Below are positions 46,820 to 58,096 of a DNA stretch of 64,000 nucleotides, piece by piece. This DNA is from Latrodectus hesperus. Lineage: Eukaryota; Arthropoda; Arachnida; Araneae; Theridiidae. The first letter of the stretch is position 1. Each line of letters starts with the position of its first letter. A model generated the notes under the pieces. It was not told the DNA's origin and searched no databases. It saw only the letters and a list, made by a program, of their open reading frames with translations. Made by a program: the position numbers and the translations under genes. Where the stretch lies: positions 77,171,960 to 77,235,959 of the forward strand of contig CM075862.1 of NCBI GenBank assembly GCA_037975125.1. Reading direction: 5' to 3'.

Positions 46820-47104
46820 CGAAATGAACTGACTTCAGGTAGTAAACTCGACTAATAAAACTGGTGAATACAGAATTTTATGAATTTCTCTCATAATGAT
46901 ATATTATGTATATGTTACACTTAAATTTTCTACTAACAAATAAAGAAAATAATTTTCCATAATTTTTTGGTAGTTCGATATCAAATCAACAAAAATTGAT
47001 TTGTATTATGCCATTCCTCTAAGGCGTCAATCGATATAAAATTACACTTTAGTGAAGCATTTAAGTATTTGCAACTTCTGGTCTAAAAGCAGGGATTTCT
47101 ATAG

Positions 47105-47200
47105 ATAGAACTGTGGTCACGTGCCATAAGCGCGGAAAGGCGGGAAGCTTCCAAGCATCCACACCGAAATGTGCGCGAGCGGAATACATCTCATATAACT
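47105..47200. promoter_or_regulatory. Motif island with E-box and E2F-like site
   Basis: GTCACGTG (47116-47123, extended E-box) followed by AAGGCGGGAAG (E2F-like) and TGTGCGCGAGCGG, in AT-rich surroundings. Candidate intronic regulatory element. Confidence 0.28.
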
Positions 47201-48687
47201 CAACAGTAGCCCGAGATCGAATCTAGGATCTTCCACACAGAAGAGCGCGTTTCCACCATATAATATCGATAATTTTTTTTATATAATTTTAAATAAGTAT
47301 CATTAATATTTGTATTTTTTAAATGAATAAGAAATAATTCGAATAAATAACAAAAATCGAAAATCGTACGAAACAAATTTGGCAAAAAAGAAGAAAAAAT
47401 TAATTTCTTTGAGGAATAAGTTTCAGAGGAAAAAAAAATGTGTCAGAAAATGAATTTATAAGGAAAAGAATTGGTGCTTTTTGAAATACAAAAATAAACA
47501 ATAAAATAAGTTCAAACAATAAAATTTTTGTGAAACTTGCAAATATTTTGTATTCCTTGCTATTTATTACATTTCCAAGAATGTAATAAAATAATAAAAT
47601 TTTTAAAAAACAGTTAATATCTTAATAATTAAAAAAAATTATTATATATTCAGGAAAAATACCGTTTCATTTTTAAAAACATTTTTTAAGATTTAACACT
47701 GCTTTTTGAATGGATTAACTATAAAATGGTGTAAATTCCTAGATTAGATATTCATTTAATTATTGATTCATTCAAAATGATATTTTCTTCGCAACACTTA
47801 ATTTTATCACACAATATATAATTCGTAAATAAAGGAAGAATTTTTATTTATGAGTATCATGTTTTAGCAATCTTTACAAAAAATGATACTTTTGATCACA
47901 GAATAGAGTAAGCCATGGTTTCTTGTTCAATGGTCATTTTTTTAAACATTAGGGCTAATTCAATAAGAAACTATGGTTTTAAGGCTCTGAATCACTGCAA
48001 ACATGAAAGCCCAACTGTTTAACTGAAAGCAGAACTAAACTTTAAATGTAAAAAATATTAGCTGTTGCATGTAATGAGACTAAAACCTGAAATTTTGTTT
48101 CAGCATGCAAAAATGGAAAAAATAATTTACCCATTTGCAAATATTTTTTTTCACGTAATAAAAAATAATATTTTATATTTTAATCATTGACTTCCATTAT
48201 TAAACCCTAATTACAAAGAAATTTTCAGAATTAAATGAAGCTACTTTAATTAAACATATCTAAAAACAATAGATTAGCAAGTTACTCATGCTGAATATAT
48301 GAGGATTTCTTGAGCATACTGCCAAATGAATATTACAATTTAAAAATTGTCCAAAATACAAATCAGAGTTAAAGATACTACAGAATTAAGAAATGCTTCA
48401 GATAAACTTTAATAAATTGAAAAATTATTATTATAAATGATATAAAATTCATGAAACAACTTTTAATGCATGCATTCGTAGCTCAAACAAGATATGAGTG
48501 AACATATATAATTGTCTGTCAAAATGCATGTCATGTTCAAGCAATTTTTAAAATTTTACAAATTTTCTTAGCATTTACATTTTTCAACAGCTCAAAGATA
48601 AAATGTATGTATGTTCTTAATTTTTCAAGTTTGCATTATATAATCATTCAAAGTTAATAAATGGAAATTTAACTCAAATAGTAAAAC

Positions 48688-48758
48688 AATGACATACAAT
48701 CCTATATATTGGTCAGTGAAAAAATAACTCATTATCAATATATAGGATTGATGGCATT
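48688..48758. ncRNA. pre-miRNA-like hairpin (candidate)
   Basis: Stem: a perfect 14-bp core AATCCTATATATTG (48698-48711) with CAATATATAGGATT (48736-48749), extended outward by C:G, CAT:ATG and AATG:CATT with one bulge and one mismatch, giving about 22 pairs and a 24-base loop, 71 bases overall. Size and shape fit an animal pre-miRNA, but it is AT-rich and could equally be a small transposon relic. No seed is recognised. Confidence 0.25.
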
Positions 48759-51700
48759 ATCCTATACATGCAGCGCAATTAAATTTATATAAAATAAAAA
48801 TAAAAACTCAAACTATTCAACACAATTAAATTATATTAGTATAATATTTTATTTATTAATACAAGTTCATATTTTAATGGCGTAACTGCGTTTTTCTTAA
48901 TATAAAAGAAGTTTTCTATTAAGAAATACATATATAGATTTATTCATATGCGAGTATATATATAATTTTTTCTTCTTACAATTTCGAAATTGCCCAAGGT
49001 TAATAAAGTTATGCGCAAAATAATAAGGTTAGAGAGATTAATGCAAAAGGTATTGTGTTGTTTGCCCTAACTTCAACTATAAAAGTTTTACTTAAAAATA
49101 TATTAATGAATAATAATGTAAATATTAGTGACTTCATAAATAAGTTATTTAATAATAAATACCAAGTAATAAAGTTTTACTTAAAGTTTCACATATTTAA
49201 AATATGTGTTTCAGATATATATATATATATATATTTACGATTTGATAAAAAATTTGACGACAAAACAATTACGATAAAAAATATTTTGAAAACATCTAGT
49301 CTGATATTTCAGTTAAAATTTTGTTACAAAATTTTCTGAAAAGAAATATCGACAGATAAAATTTTACTAAAATCAAACGCAATAAAATGTTACAAGATCA
49401 TAAGAAAGTTTTACAAGAATTGCATATTGGTTGGAAATTTAAACGATTCTGGGCAATACTATTGGCTTGAAAACAATGGTCATGTTCCAGAGATAAAAAT
49501 TGCCAAATTTAACATACATTGAATTGTTTACTTCAGTACAAACTTTACTTCCAGAAGAACAAAAATTAAGAAAAGATCAATAACTTCTACATACAAATTC
49601 ATCTAACTCAAATATATAAATAAGATTAAAATATTCTATATTTTTCAGAAATCTGAAACAGAATAAATATTTAAGTTTACATATTGACAAGTCATTTAGA
49701 TTTTAAAATTATGTGGTTTGCACATTTAAGTTCTTGCATATAAATAAACTTAACTGTCACATCACACAAGTTTTTTTATAATTCAATTATTGTAATGGAA
49801 TCTGATTCATACTTGGAATTTTCAGCCTCTAAACCTTTGTTTACAATTCTAATGTAGGTATTATAACAATTATGATATAATAAAAAACAATAAGATAAAA
49901 TTCTTTTCTTCAAATAAATAATCTATATTTCTTTTTTTACAATAAATTTTATTTTATAGCATGATCTAAGCAAGTTTCAATGAATTCTAATACTGTATTA
50001 TATTTTATATGAAAGCATCTCCACATAACTAAATAATAATTTCTCATAGCTTCAACAAATCAAGACTGGTCAGTTTAAAATTATTTAAAATAAGATCCCA
50101 TCCCTGAGTTTCATATTTTTAACTCATGACTCAGGCCAGTTATTGTTTTGTTTATTACCAATAAAATAATTATATGTGAACACAATTTAAATTTACAGGA
50201 TATAATTATCTTTACTATTCATTATCAATTTCTGATATTATACCACCCATAAAACAAAAAAAGCTATTTCTTTTGATGAAATGTCCAAAATATAATTACA
50301 ACCAAAATTTCTTCAAGCAGTTTCACAACTGACACTGGGAGACGGTCACAGATGGACAAAAAAGATGTCTGATCAACATTTTTGGTTAACATCTTAGAAC
50401 AATTTATGAATAATAAATGCCATTATTTATACGATACTGCATTACATTACTTGAAGTGCACAATATGGATCAGAACTGTAGCTCTGACATCCATTTGTAA
50501 GAATAACAAGACAATCCAAATAACGCAATAACAAATACAAACTATACAGAAGTGAATAATTACGAAAAATGCACACTACATATTAATTCCATTGCAATAA
50601 TATTAATTTTAAACTCAACATATGCACAAAAACTCAAAATGTACATAAATAAATTGATATTTTTTTCTTATATTCGTATAAATTAATAAGTCTCAATTCA
50701 GAATAACGCATGACATTCTATTATAGTTAATGCATTAAGTTGATTTTAGAAGTAATCTTACATTAAAAGATAACAATTAATTGTACAAGAATTCCACTTA
50801 AAAGAATGAACATAAATCTGCAACAAGGAATACAAAAATGTTAAACATAGAAATATAATAACAAGTTTGATAAATTAGAGCATCAACTAACTTTTTAAAC
50901 AGTAAAAAGATTTCTCTATGACTAAATTTTTTTTATTGAATTCTTCCAATTAAATTTCATTTGAATGCTGATAAGTAATAAATTGTAAAAAAAATTAAGT
51001 TGCTGAACACATGTCATAAAATTTTATTAATTTACATAAGTAAAAATATGTTCACATATTGATGAAGCAATAAATTATCCACCCCAATCTCTCTATGCTT
51101 GTTTTTTAATGACAAATCAGTGATCATGTATTTCCTATAAATAATCTGCATTGAACCAATTTATAAAAGTGTGTTATTGCATACACTTATATTATTTTTT
51201 GAAGATACATTATAAGGCAATATGAGGAAGTTAAAATTAACAATCAAGATTCTTTCAGAGCTTCAGTAACTGATTTAAAATACATGAATATCAATATTTA
51301 TAAATGTTTACATCATATAATAAAAGGTTACAATAATGAATATTAGATAAATTTTCAATTCATTATTTACTTTATGTTTTGTTAATTAATTTACATTTAA
51401 TGTACTACATTAATGCAGTTGTAAATATGCTTAAACTGATATACAGCAATAAAAGTACATGAATTAATTGAATTTGAAATAAACCATTATACCTCTACAA
51501 TAACAGAAAAGTAAACATGGACTAATTCCTTAAGAAAATGTTGCAACTTCAAGCAATAAATCTTACTAAAGCAAGGCACAATTAGAGTATTGCATTACTT
51601 TAAATATATCAATTTATTATGTTACATTTTAAAGAAATATTTGTTATATTTTTAGAAATCATTATTAAATAATGATGAATAATTTATTAAATTATATGAC

Positions 51701-51963
51701 ACATATTATTGACCATTGATGAAGACAAAAATTTGTAAACTATTATTAAATATTTTATGTGATACAGTTGTATGGATGCAATTCATAATTTTATGTGACA
51801 TTTAATGTTAAAATACTTTTTTAATATATTCCATTTTTATGTTTATTGAAGACAAATGCAGCAAGGTCTCAGATTATCGTACTGATTTTGATATCATTCT
51901 AATTAAAATTCTTATATAAATTTGAACATTAATACATAACGAAACCAGGTAACATGTAATTGA

Positions 51964-51972
51964 GCTTACCTG
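51964..51972 (-). other. Ski: Splice donor of Ski exon
   Basis: On the minus strand the exon ends ...AAACAG at 51970 and the intron starts GTAAGC at 51969, a consensus donor. Reading past it gives residues with no Ski-family similarity before a stop at 51874, which supports splicing here. The exon ends between codons (phase 0). Confidence 0.9.
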
Positions 51973-52965
51973 TTTCCTTTTGCACACAGCAGTGAAACGA
52001 TCCTTCATTTCACGCAGTGCTTCTTGGAACTGAATATTATCTTCCAGTCCAACCTCTATCAGAATATATGCTTGCCACTTAAGGACATCGAAACCCCAAT
52101 GGCAAGTGCGGGTCTCTTTTGAACTGTGAATGTGGCACACAAACTTTTGGGGGCTGAATAAGCCCTGGCACTCAACACACTCAATACAAGGATTATGTGG
52201 GTGAATGAACAAGTCAGGCATGTAGAGTCCTGAGCAGCGTCCGAAACATTCGTGGTAGATTGGAACCTGGAAAGGCGGTTTCTTTTCCGATTGCATGAAT
52301 ATCTGATGTCTGTAACCTAGTAAAGCAGCACAAAGACGGTGGGCATCTGTTTTTGTAATGAGACCACAGCTCGGAGCATTTAAGGGGAGCACACAAGTTG
52401 CTTTGAGTACTTCCAACTGTGCAGCGTTGCACCGAGAAATGTAAATGTAGAGATTATCGCACACAGAATTGATCTGCTGAAGACTGAAGTCCCGCAGAAC
52501 TGAGTTCAGGATCTGAGGGAGACAGAGGCGCTCTTCACCACCAACTTCAAAACAGGAGATAATCTCACCTTCAAAGACTGTCTCTGACTTCTTGCAACCA
52601 CTCTGGTCTGGAGGAGTGAAGATGGGTGGCTGTTGTATGGGGAAAGGCGGAGGTGCTATGAAAGGGTCATACTCCAGGGCATCTTTGCTGGTGGAGGCCG
52701 ATGTACTACTAGCGGTCGATTTACCACTCACAGGGGTCTCGCCGGAGCAACCAGCGCGGTCTTTAGGGGCATCGGTCACAGGCGGTGGGCAGGTCGAACT
52801 CGGTGGACTGACCGATGCTGCGTCGTCGGACTCGGACCCTTGCCAAACGCCCATAACACTATTGGGGCCATGAAGACTGCTGGTAGCGGCGGCCTGGTAT
52901 GTCTTGAGTACTTTTTTAAGATGCGGTGTGTACATTAACCGCTTGGAACCTCCGCCCGCTTCCAT
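51970..52965 (-). CDS. Ski: Ski/SnoN-family SMAD co-repressor, first coding exon
   Basis: Nuclear co-repressor of TGF-beta/BMP signalling: in the family it binds R-SMADs and SMAD4 and recruits repressor complexes. The exon encodes residues 1-332. Residues about 14-34 (HLKKVLKTYQ, then SSLHGP) match the N-terminal R-SMAD-binding peptide. Residues 40-120 are Ser/Pro-rich and disordered. Residues ~127-219 are the Ski/Sno/Dac homology domain (FEGEIISCFEVGGEERLCLP, QILNSVLRDFSLQQIN, APSCGLITKTDAHRLC). Residues ~235-325 are the SAND-like SMAD4-binding domain with its zinc-binding Cys/His (YHECFGRC, CIECVEC, FVCHIH, TCHWGFD). The ATG at 52965 has G at -3 and +4 and an in-frame TAA 11 codons upstream. 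The C-terminal coiled-coil must lie on later exons, not found here. Arthropods usually have one member (Snoo in flies). This is a host gene with no visible lesion. Confidence 0.96.
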
Positions 52966-53470
52966 AACACTGTACTTCTCATCGGAAATTAGGATTTAAA
53001 TCACCGAGCAATGAACAAGCAAGGGTAAAGTTGTCGAACAACCATCGCCCGTAATCACGTAGCAGACGTTTACCCTCCTGACCATTTCGGGACAACCATC
53101 ACGATACCCTCCTATCGTTGTTATGTCTGTATCGAAAGCTAGGACAACGAGTCTACGTCTGGCGGCATGGCTGTTCAATTTCCGGATCGCCACCCTTTGC
53201 AATGCAACGTTATGTTAAATAAAACGCAAACATTTACCAAGAATTACTTCATATCTTGAATAGAAATCTATCATTATTAGTTTTCTTGCGATATGAAACC
53301 GAACAACAACAGATTTTATAGTTTAAAAATTCATATTACAAAATTGCTGTTCTTCCAACAGCCGTTCGCACCCATACTTCGCCTCGAGTAAACTTCTTGT
53401 TGGCTGTTGAGTATTCCTTTCTAATCGCAATTCGCTGTTTTGGCGACTATTGAATAATCTATTTTTTAAA
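52966..53470 (-). promoter_or_regulatory. Ski: Ski 5' untranslated region and probable promoter
   Basis: GC content is clearly higher than in the surroundings up to about 53210, consistent with 5' UTR or promoter-proximal DNA. Further up, 53340-53450 has TTTTGGCGAC (E2F-like) and CTCGAG. No convincing TATA box was placed, so the start site is unknown. A minus-strand open frame at 52996-53202 could be an upstream ORF but resembles no protein. Confidence 0.45.
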
Positions 53471-54017
53471 TTTTTTTTTTGAAATAACTAATCCCAAAAA
53501 GTTAATTCATATCATTTTTCTTTATAACTTTTTTTAAAATTAGCATTGATTCGGAAATCAATCATATCATTATTTTGTGTGTGTGTGCTTATATTTTTCT
53601 CTAAAAAAATCAAATAAGATTAAACATAAGTTTATTTTTTTGTATCTGTTAGTTTACTGTCTTTAATAGGAAACATAACGAATATTTTTATATATGTTGA
53701 GAAACTAATCAACTATAATTCTTCCTCCAATTCATTTCAAATCTTTTAAACCTTAATAAAACGGAAGAGAGCTTTAAGAAATTAATCATTTATTAAGAAT
53801 TAACTAATAAATAAAATAGTATTTTAAATTATATTTTTTAAAATATCATTTTAATTAAATACTAAAAATTAAATGTTATTTTTTATTTTTTAAATCATTT
53901 TTACTTAAAACTCTACGTATTTACTTATTACTAAAGGCAAAATTAATAAACAAATAAATTTTGCTTAGTTTCTTCTTCTACAAGTGACCAAAAGGTTTGC
54001 TTTTAATATACTTAAGT
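53471..54017. other. Non-coding AT-rich stretch upstream of Ski
   Basis: Nothing recognised. Confidence 0.6.
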
Positions 54018-54030
54018 ACAACCACAGAGA

Positions 54031-54290
54031 GGCTTGTCTAGTGGTCAGCGTGCCTGACTGCGGATAAGGAGGTCCTGGGTTCGAATCCCGGTTCGGGCAT
54101 GGATGTACTTTCTCTATCTATCTTGTCTTTGTCCTTTCCTGGTGTGAATGGTTGCCTACCCTATAAACGGGTCCCTATGGCATGTGTGTACCGAGGAAGT
54201 CGGACTTCACACCAAAATATGGTTCAATTGGAAAAGTGGAGCAGCGCACCCCATGTTGCCAGTCTAGCTGGCACACGACAACAACCACAG
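54031..54290 (+). mobile_element. SINE family E, full length
   Basis: Begins GGCTTGTCTAGTGGTCAGCG, B-box GGGTTCGAATCCC, ends GCTGGCACACGAC before the repeat. Target-site duplication ACAACCACAGAGA at 54018-54030 and 54291-54303 is perfect. Confidence 0.92.
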
Positions 54291-54303
54291 AGAGAGTTAG
54301 GAC

Positions 54304-56189
54304 TACTCCTAGCTATACTAGTATAACAGAATACTTCTGAGTTCAATATTTACTTAAGCAAACGGTTGTTACTGATTGAATTTCTTATAAAAAGCACATA
54401 CCCAAAGAAAAAAATCATTTATAACACGTCGGCATTATTATTAAATTATGCAAAATCAAAGATTCATTCAATTATTATTTATACATATTTATGTAATTGA
54501 AATTTCTGTGTCAACAAATTAATTATTAGTGATATGTTCCCATAACATTTTTCGTGTAGTTTATTAAAAAGAGGAAATAAATATAGAACTTGGTATGTTT
54601 CTTAAATATATTAATTTAAGGATTTTTCGTACAAATGGAGATAAATCATTGGGTCAGAATATTTCTAAATTTAATAATATTATGCAATTAATTTTAGAAA
54701 TTAAATAAATATTCGCATACGAGTTAAAGTCATGAATGTTTTATTTTATCAAATTATAATTAAATTCCTATTATTTAAAAAATTTAAAACTTTTCGGCAA
54801 ATATAATACATATGCCTATGGTATATATATTGAATACTTTTCCTAATATCAGTATTTTGTAAAAAGTGAAGAAATAATAATTTAAAAAAATTTAGATTTA
54901 AAAAAAGCGTTCTAGAAAGGATAGGGAATGAAAAAAATATCGTCTCCTTCCTTTATTTTATTTATTTCAGCATTCAAATGACGGGTCAATATCTTTAAAA
55001 GAAAAAAGAAACTACCTCTAACCTACTTCAGCCCTTTGAGGCCAACTTGCGCAGTTTTTTTTACAACTGCGGCAACCCTATCGAAAGAAGGACCCATGGA
55101 GAGTCACGTGACTCTCGTGCCTAAGTGCGCTCAGTAGCAGCTGGAGGTAGAGGAAAATAGCAGACGAAAGTATAGACACGAGCTTCAAGCTTGTTCGACC
55201 TTGCCTTTCCTCGTTTCACCCTCGCCTCCTTACTCTTTAGTTATTAAAAGATGCCCGGCTCATTCCGTCGCTTATTATGGGACGGAAGAAAAAAAAAATT
55301 CCTTTACATTTTTCTGCATCGAATTAAAATGCAACCTACGAAATATATATATTTTTTTCATATTCCCTGAACAGAAAATTTCAGGTTAGCACTTAAGCTG
55401 AAAAGAAAAAAAAAAGTTCTCTTTTTTTTTTCTGATGGCCTTCGAATAATTCTAAGTTTTAAAGTAGTTTCGAAGGTTATCTCTTGTGAAGAGGAAATAT
55501 TCTCGCATTAAAAAAGGCGAAGGTGAGGTATTGTTTAATGTATCTACAGTAAGATGTGTTAGAAACAGGAGTCTCTCATTTTTGTAATATTTCCGCAGTA
55601 TTCGCTTGAATTGACGGCACGTGTCAGCCTTGTCTAGTGCTATTGACTTTCCTTAGCCGAATGCCACATCAATCAGCTGTCATGGTGTATAACAAGAAAG
55701 TAGCTTCCATTTAGGTTCTGTGATTTTGTATCGGATAATTTCTTTTTAACCGCGCGTGGCAATACCACGTTTCTCTTATGCTGGTTTTCTTAAAAAGACT
55801 GCTGTTTTGTAAATTGAATTTTCTTAATACTCTGAACAGTTAGCATGGATTATTGACAATTATAGCTGTAGCTTTTTCCTATTATTTACAGTACATAAAA
55901 ATTTACAATAATAAAATTTAAAATACTGAGATTAATGAAGAAAATTCATTTAGCTAATTTTACAAAATATTAATTATATAATGTAGCAGATGAAATTTCT
56001 CTTTTTATCATCCATTAGAAACTTACTGAAATAACTATCAAAAACTGTAGAATTTTCAATTTATGTAGTTTTTATCAGTCTCATTTACCATCTTAACTTA
56101 TTCGTTTTTAAATTTCTTTCATTTGTTGTCTCAGAATGGATGCAAGGCAGATTTATTTCGTTAAAGAAAAGTAATGCATACACATACAT
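54304..56189. other. Non-coding, Ski upstream flank
   Basis: AT-rich to 55000; a GC-richer block at 55020-55280 is listed separately; the rest has no recognised gene or element. Confidence 0.5.
55020..55280. promoter_or_regulatory. GC-richer island with an 18-bp E-box palindrome
   Basis: Contains GAGAGTCACGTGACTCTC (55099-55116), a perfect 18-bp palindrome centred on CACGTG, with the core GTCACGTGAC preferred by MITF/TFE/USF-type bHLH-Zip factors. CAGCTGGAG follows at about 55139. Located about 2.1 kb upstream of the Ski ATG. Could be a Ski enhancer or the promoter of another transcript. Confidence 0.4.
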
Positions 56190-57102
56190 ATATTAATATA
56201 AAGCAAAAATATGTATATAAATATAAAGTAATAAATATAATACTGAAAATATAATGTAATAAGATAGGAATTACAATACATACACACATTATAGGAAATC
56301 TAGCCAGCGCAAAAGCAGCTAAAGAAAGATTTACCTATATAAATAAGATAAAACATGAAAAATATTGAAACCAGAAATATAAAATTGGAAAGTTACTAAA
56401 ATATATGATGCAAATGACAAGAAAAAGGCATAGGGACCATGTCTTCATCTGGAGGGAGATGGCCAGCTATGCAAAATGATCACTCTTTTCTGACATGCTC
56501 GAAGGACAAATGTATAAATATCTTCGAGCAATTCCCCTGAAGAGTGCTCGTATTAAAAGAACTTAGTTAAGAAATTAGAATATATATGCAGACAAGTAAA
56601 AATACTCACAATAGATTAAACATAAGTACAGCAGAAAAAATAAATATTATAGAAAAATACACAATACAAATGTCAGCAAATCAGATTGAATTTATATATG
56701 AGAATAGTAGGAGAGTTGCCAAAAGTAAATTTGAAATTAGAATAAAGAAATATTGCCAGAAGTAATTAAATTAAAAAAGCTAAAGTGGTTTAAAAACATG
56801 TAGTAAATTTGAAATTAAAATGTGTTAAGGGGGATTTAAGCTTAAGTTATATATAAAATAAAGTGTATAAATGTAGGTGTTTTCAGGATTCTTGTAAGAA
56901 CTTCAATGCTTGGGTGGCCCTTCTGTAGTTATAAAAACTACGCATTACTTCAATCTTGCAAGCGATTCCCTACTTCCTACCTATTTTAAAATAAAACTAA
57001 TTGGAATATTATTATTTTTTAGGTGTGCTATTAGGCGTTTAATTTGATTTTTAGTAGATTCATAATTGTTACAGATATTATAAATGCGATTAAGTTCATT
57101 AA

Positions 57103-58096
57103 TCCCTTAACTGTGACATATATTTCAGAAAAATGGACCATAAATGGAAAAATTTTTTGACTGTTAAATTTCATTCTTTATATTGTTATAAGAGTTAGAA
57201 AATGCTTATTTATTACAAAAATAAAGTTTTGAATACAATAACTACTATATTTATAATTTTTACATACACATAAAACATTGATTACACATACATGTTATTC
57301 ATATTGAGCAAATTAAACGAAATTTTGAAGCTAAATATAACTAGTATAAACTAGTATAATATAAAAACATAATAATATGATTTTCAATACATAAATTTCA
57401 AAACAATACAAATGTTTTACAGTGTGGAATATCCCTAAACAAGGTACTGCTCAAAAGCCTATATATTGCACTGTTTACAATAAACTCTTGTCTCATGCCT
57501 TATTCTCTTCCCTTGTTCATCGGTTTTACGACAGTATATAAAACACTGCATGATTGGAGTAGATTTTTTCCCCATTGATGGGATGTGTTCTGGAAAGTGT
57601 CGATCTGTGAGGCGCAGTAAGCTTACACTAGGACGCCCTGGTCCTGGTAGTTGAACATTTGGTTTATTTAGTTCAACAATTGATTTTCTGAAGTTCATAT
57701 TTTTCGCACCTCCTGCTGAAGTATGCAAAATAAAGGAGTTATTTATATAACGCCTGGTGTTGGAGATGGAAAAATATTTTCTAGTAATATTTTTACTTCT
57801 TTTTCTAGCAATCGGGAAGTTTGTAAGATGTTGATCGACTTTAACATCACCTCCCATAGTGTTGTTGTAGTCATGGACTACCTTCAGAACCAAAGTTGGA
57901 ATTGGTAAAAAACTAGGACCACTTGTGTCATTTATTAGGAAAATAGGGAATTAAGTGTCCTAAAGTAGAAATGAACTCAGCTCGGACATCACAAAATAGG
58001 AACGTTAATTTTTCTTCTGCCCGAACTCAGTTCTGGCATCACAAATACTGCACGCAGTAATTGTCCGAACTGAATTCGGGCGACACTGGCAAGGGG
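57103..58096 (-). mobile_element. piggyBac-type element at TTAA
   Basis: Flanked by TTAA at 57099-57102 and 58097-58100. Ends are imperfect inverted repeats: TCCCTTAACTGTGAC on the left and, inverted, CCCCTTGCCAGTGTC on the right. Near the right end three related near-palindromes occur (such as CCGAACTGAATTCGGG and CCGAACTCAGTTCTGG). At 994 bp it keeps only the end of the transposase, a non-autonomous deletion derivative. Confidence 0.88.
57459..57893 (-). pseudogene. piggyBac transposase C-terminus with zinc ribbon
   Basis: 144 open codons on the minus strand: VVHDYNNTMGGDVKVDQHLT resembles the end of the DDE_Tnp_1_7 catalytic domain (with a local D-V inversion relative to the usual V-D-K-V-D), then a decayed helical stretch, PGRPSVSLLRLTDRHFPEHI, and a cysteine-rich end with CFIYC and YCKQC, the C-terminal zinc-binding domain that recognises the ends. 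The catalytic Asp residues further upstream are missing. Not functional. Confidence 0.85.

Larger units (their letters stand above)
45213..51963. other. Long AT-rich stretch, probable Ski intron 1 (5' part)
   Basis: Directly downstream (minus strand) of the Ski splice donor and without any recognised exon, so inferred to be intronic. It holds a decayed SINE-F at about 47935-48030, two motif islands and two hairpins listed separately, and short (TA)n at 49214-49234. No coding pattern seen in 48000-51960. Confidence 0.6.

Noticed and set aside
51874..51969. Extension of the Ski protein by 31 residues to the stop
   Set aside because: Begins exactly at a consensus GT donor and has no family similarity, so it is intron.
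52592..52938. Plus-strand open frames of 93-101 codons within the Ski exon
   Set aside because: Antisense shadows of the Ser/Pro-rich region of Ski.
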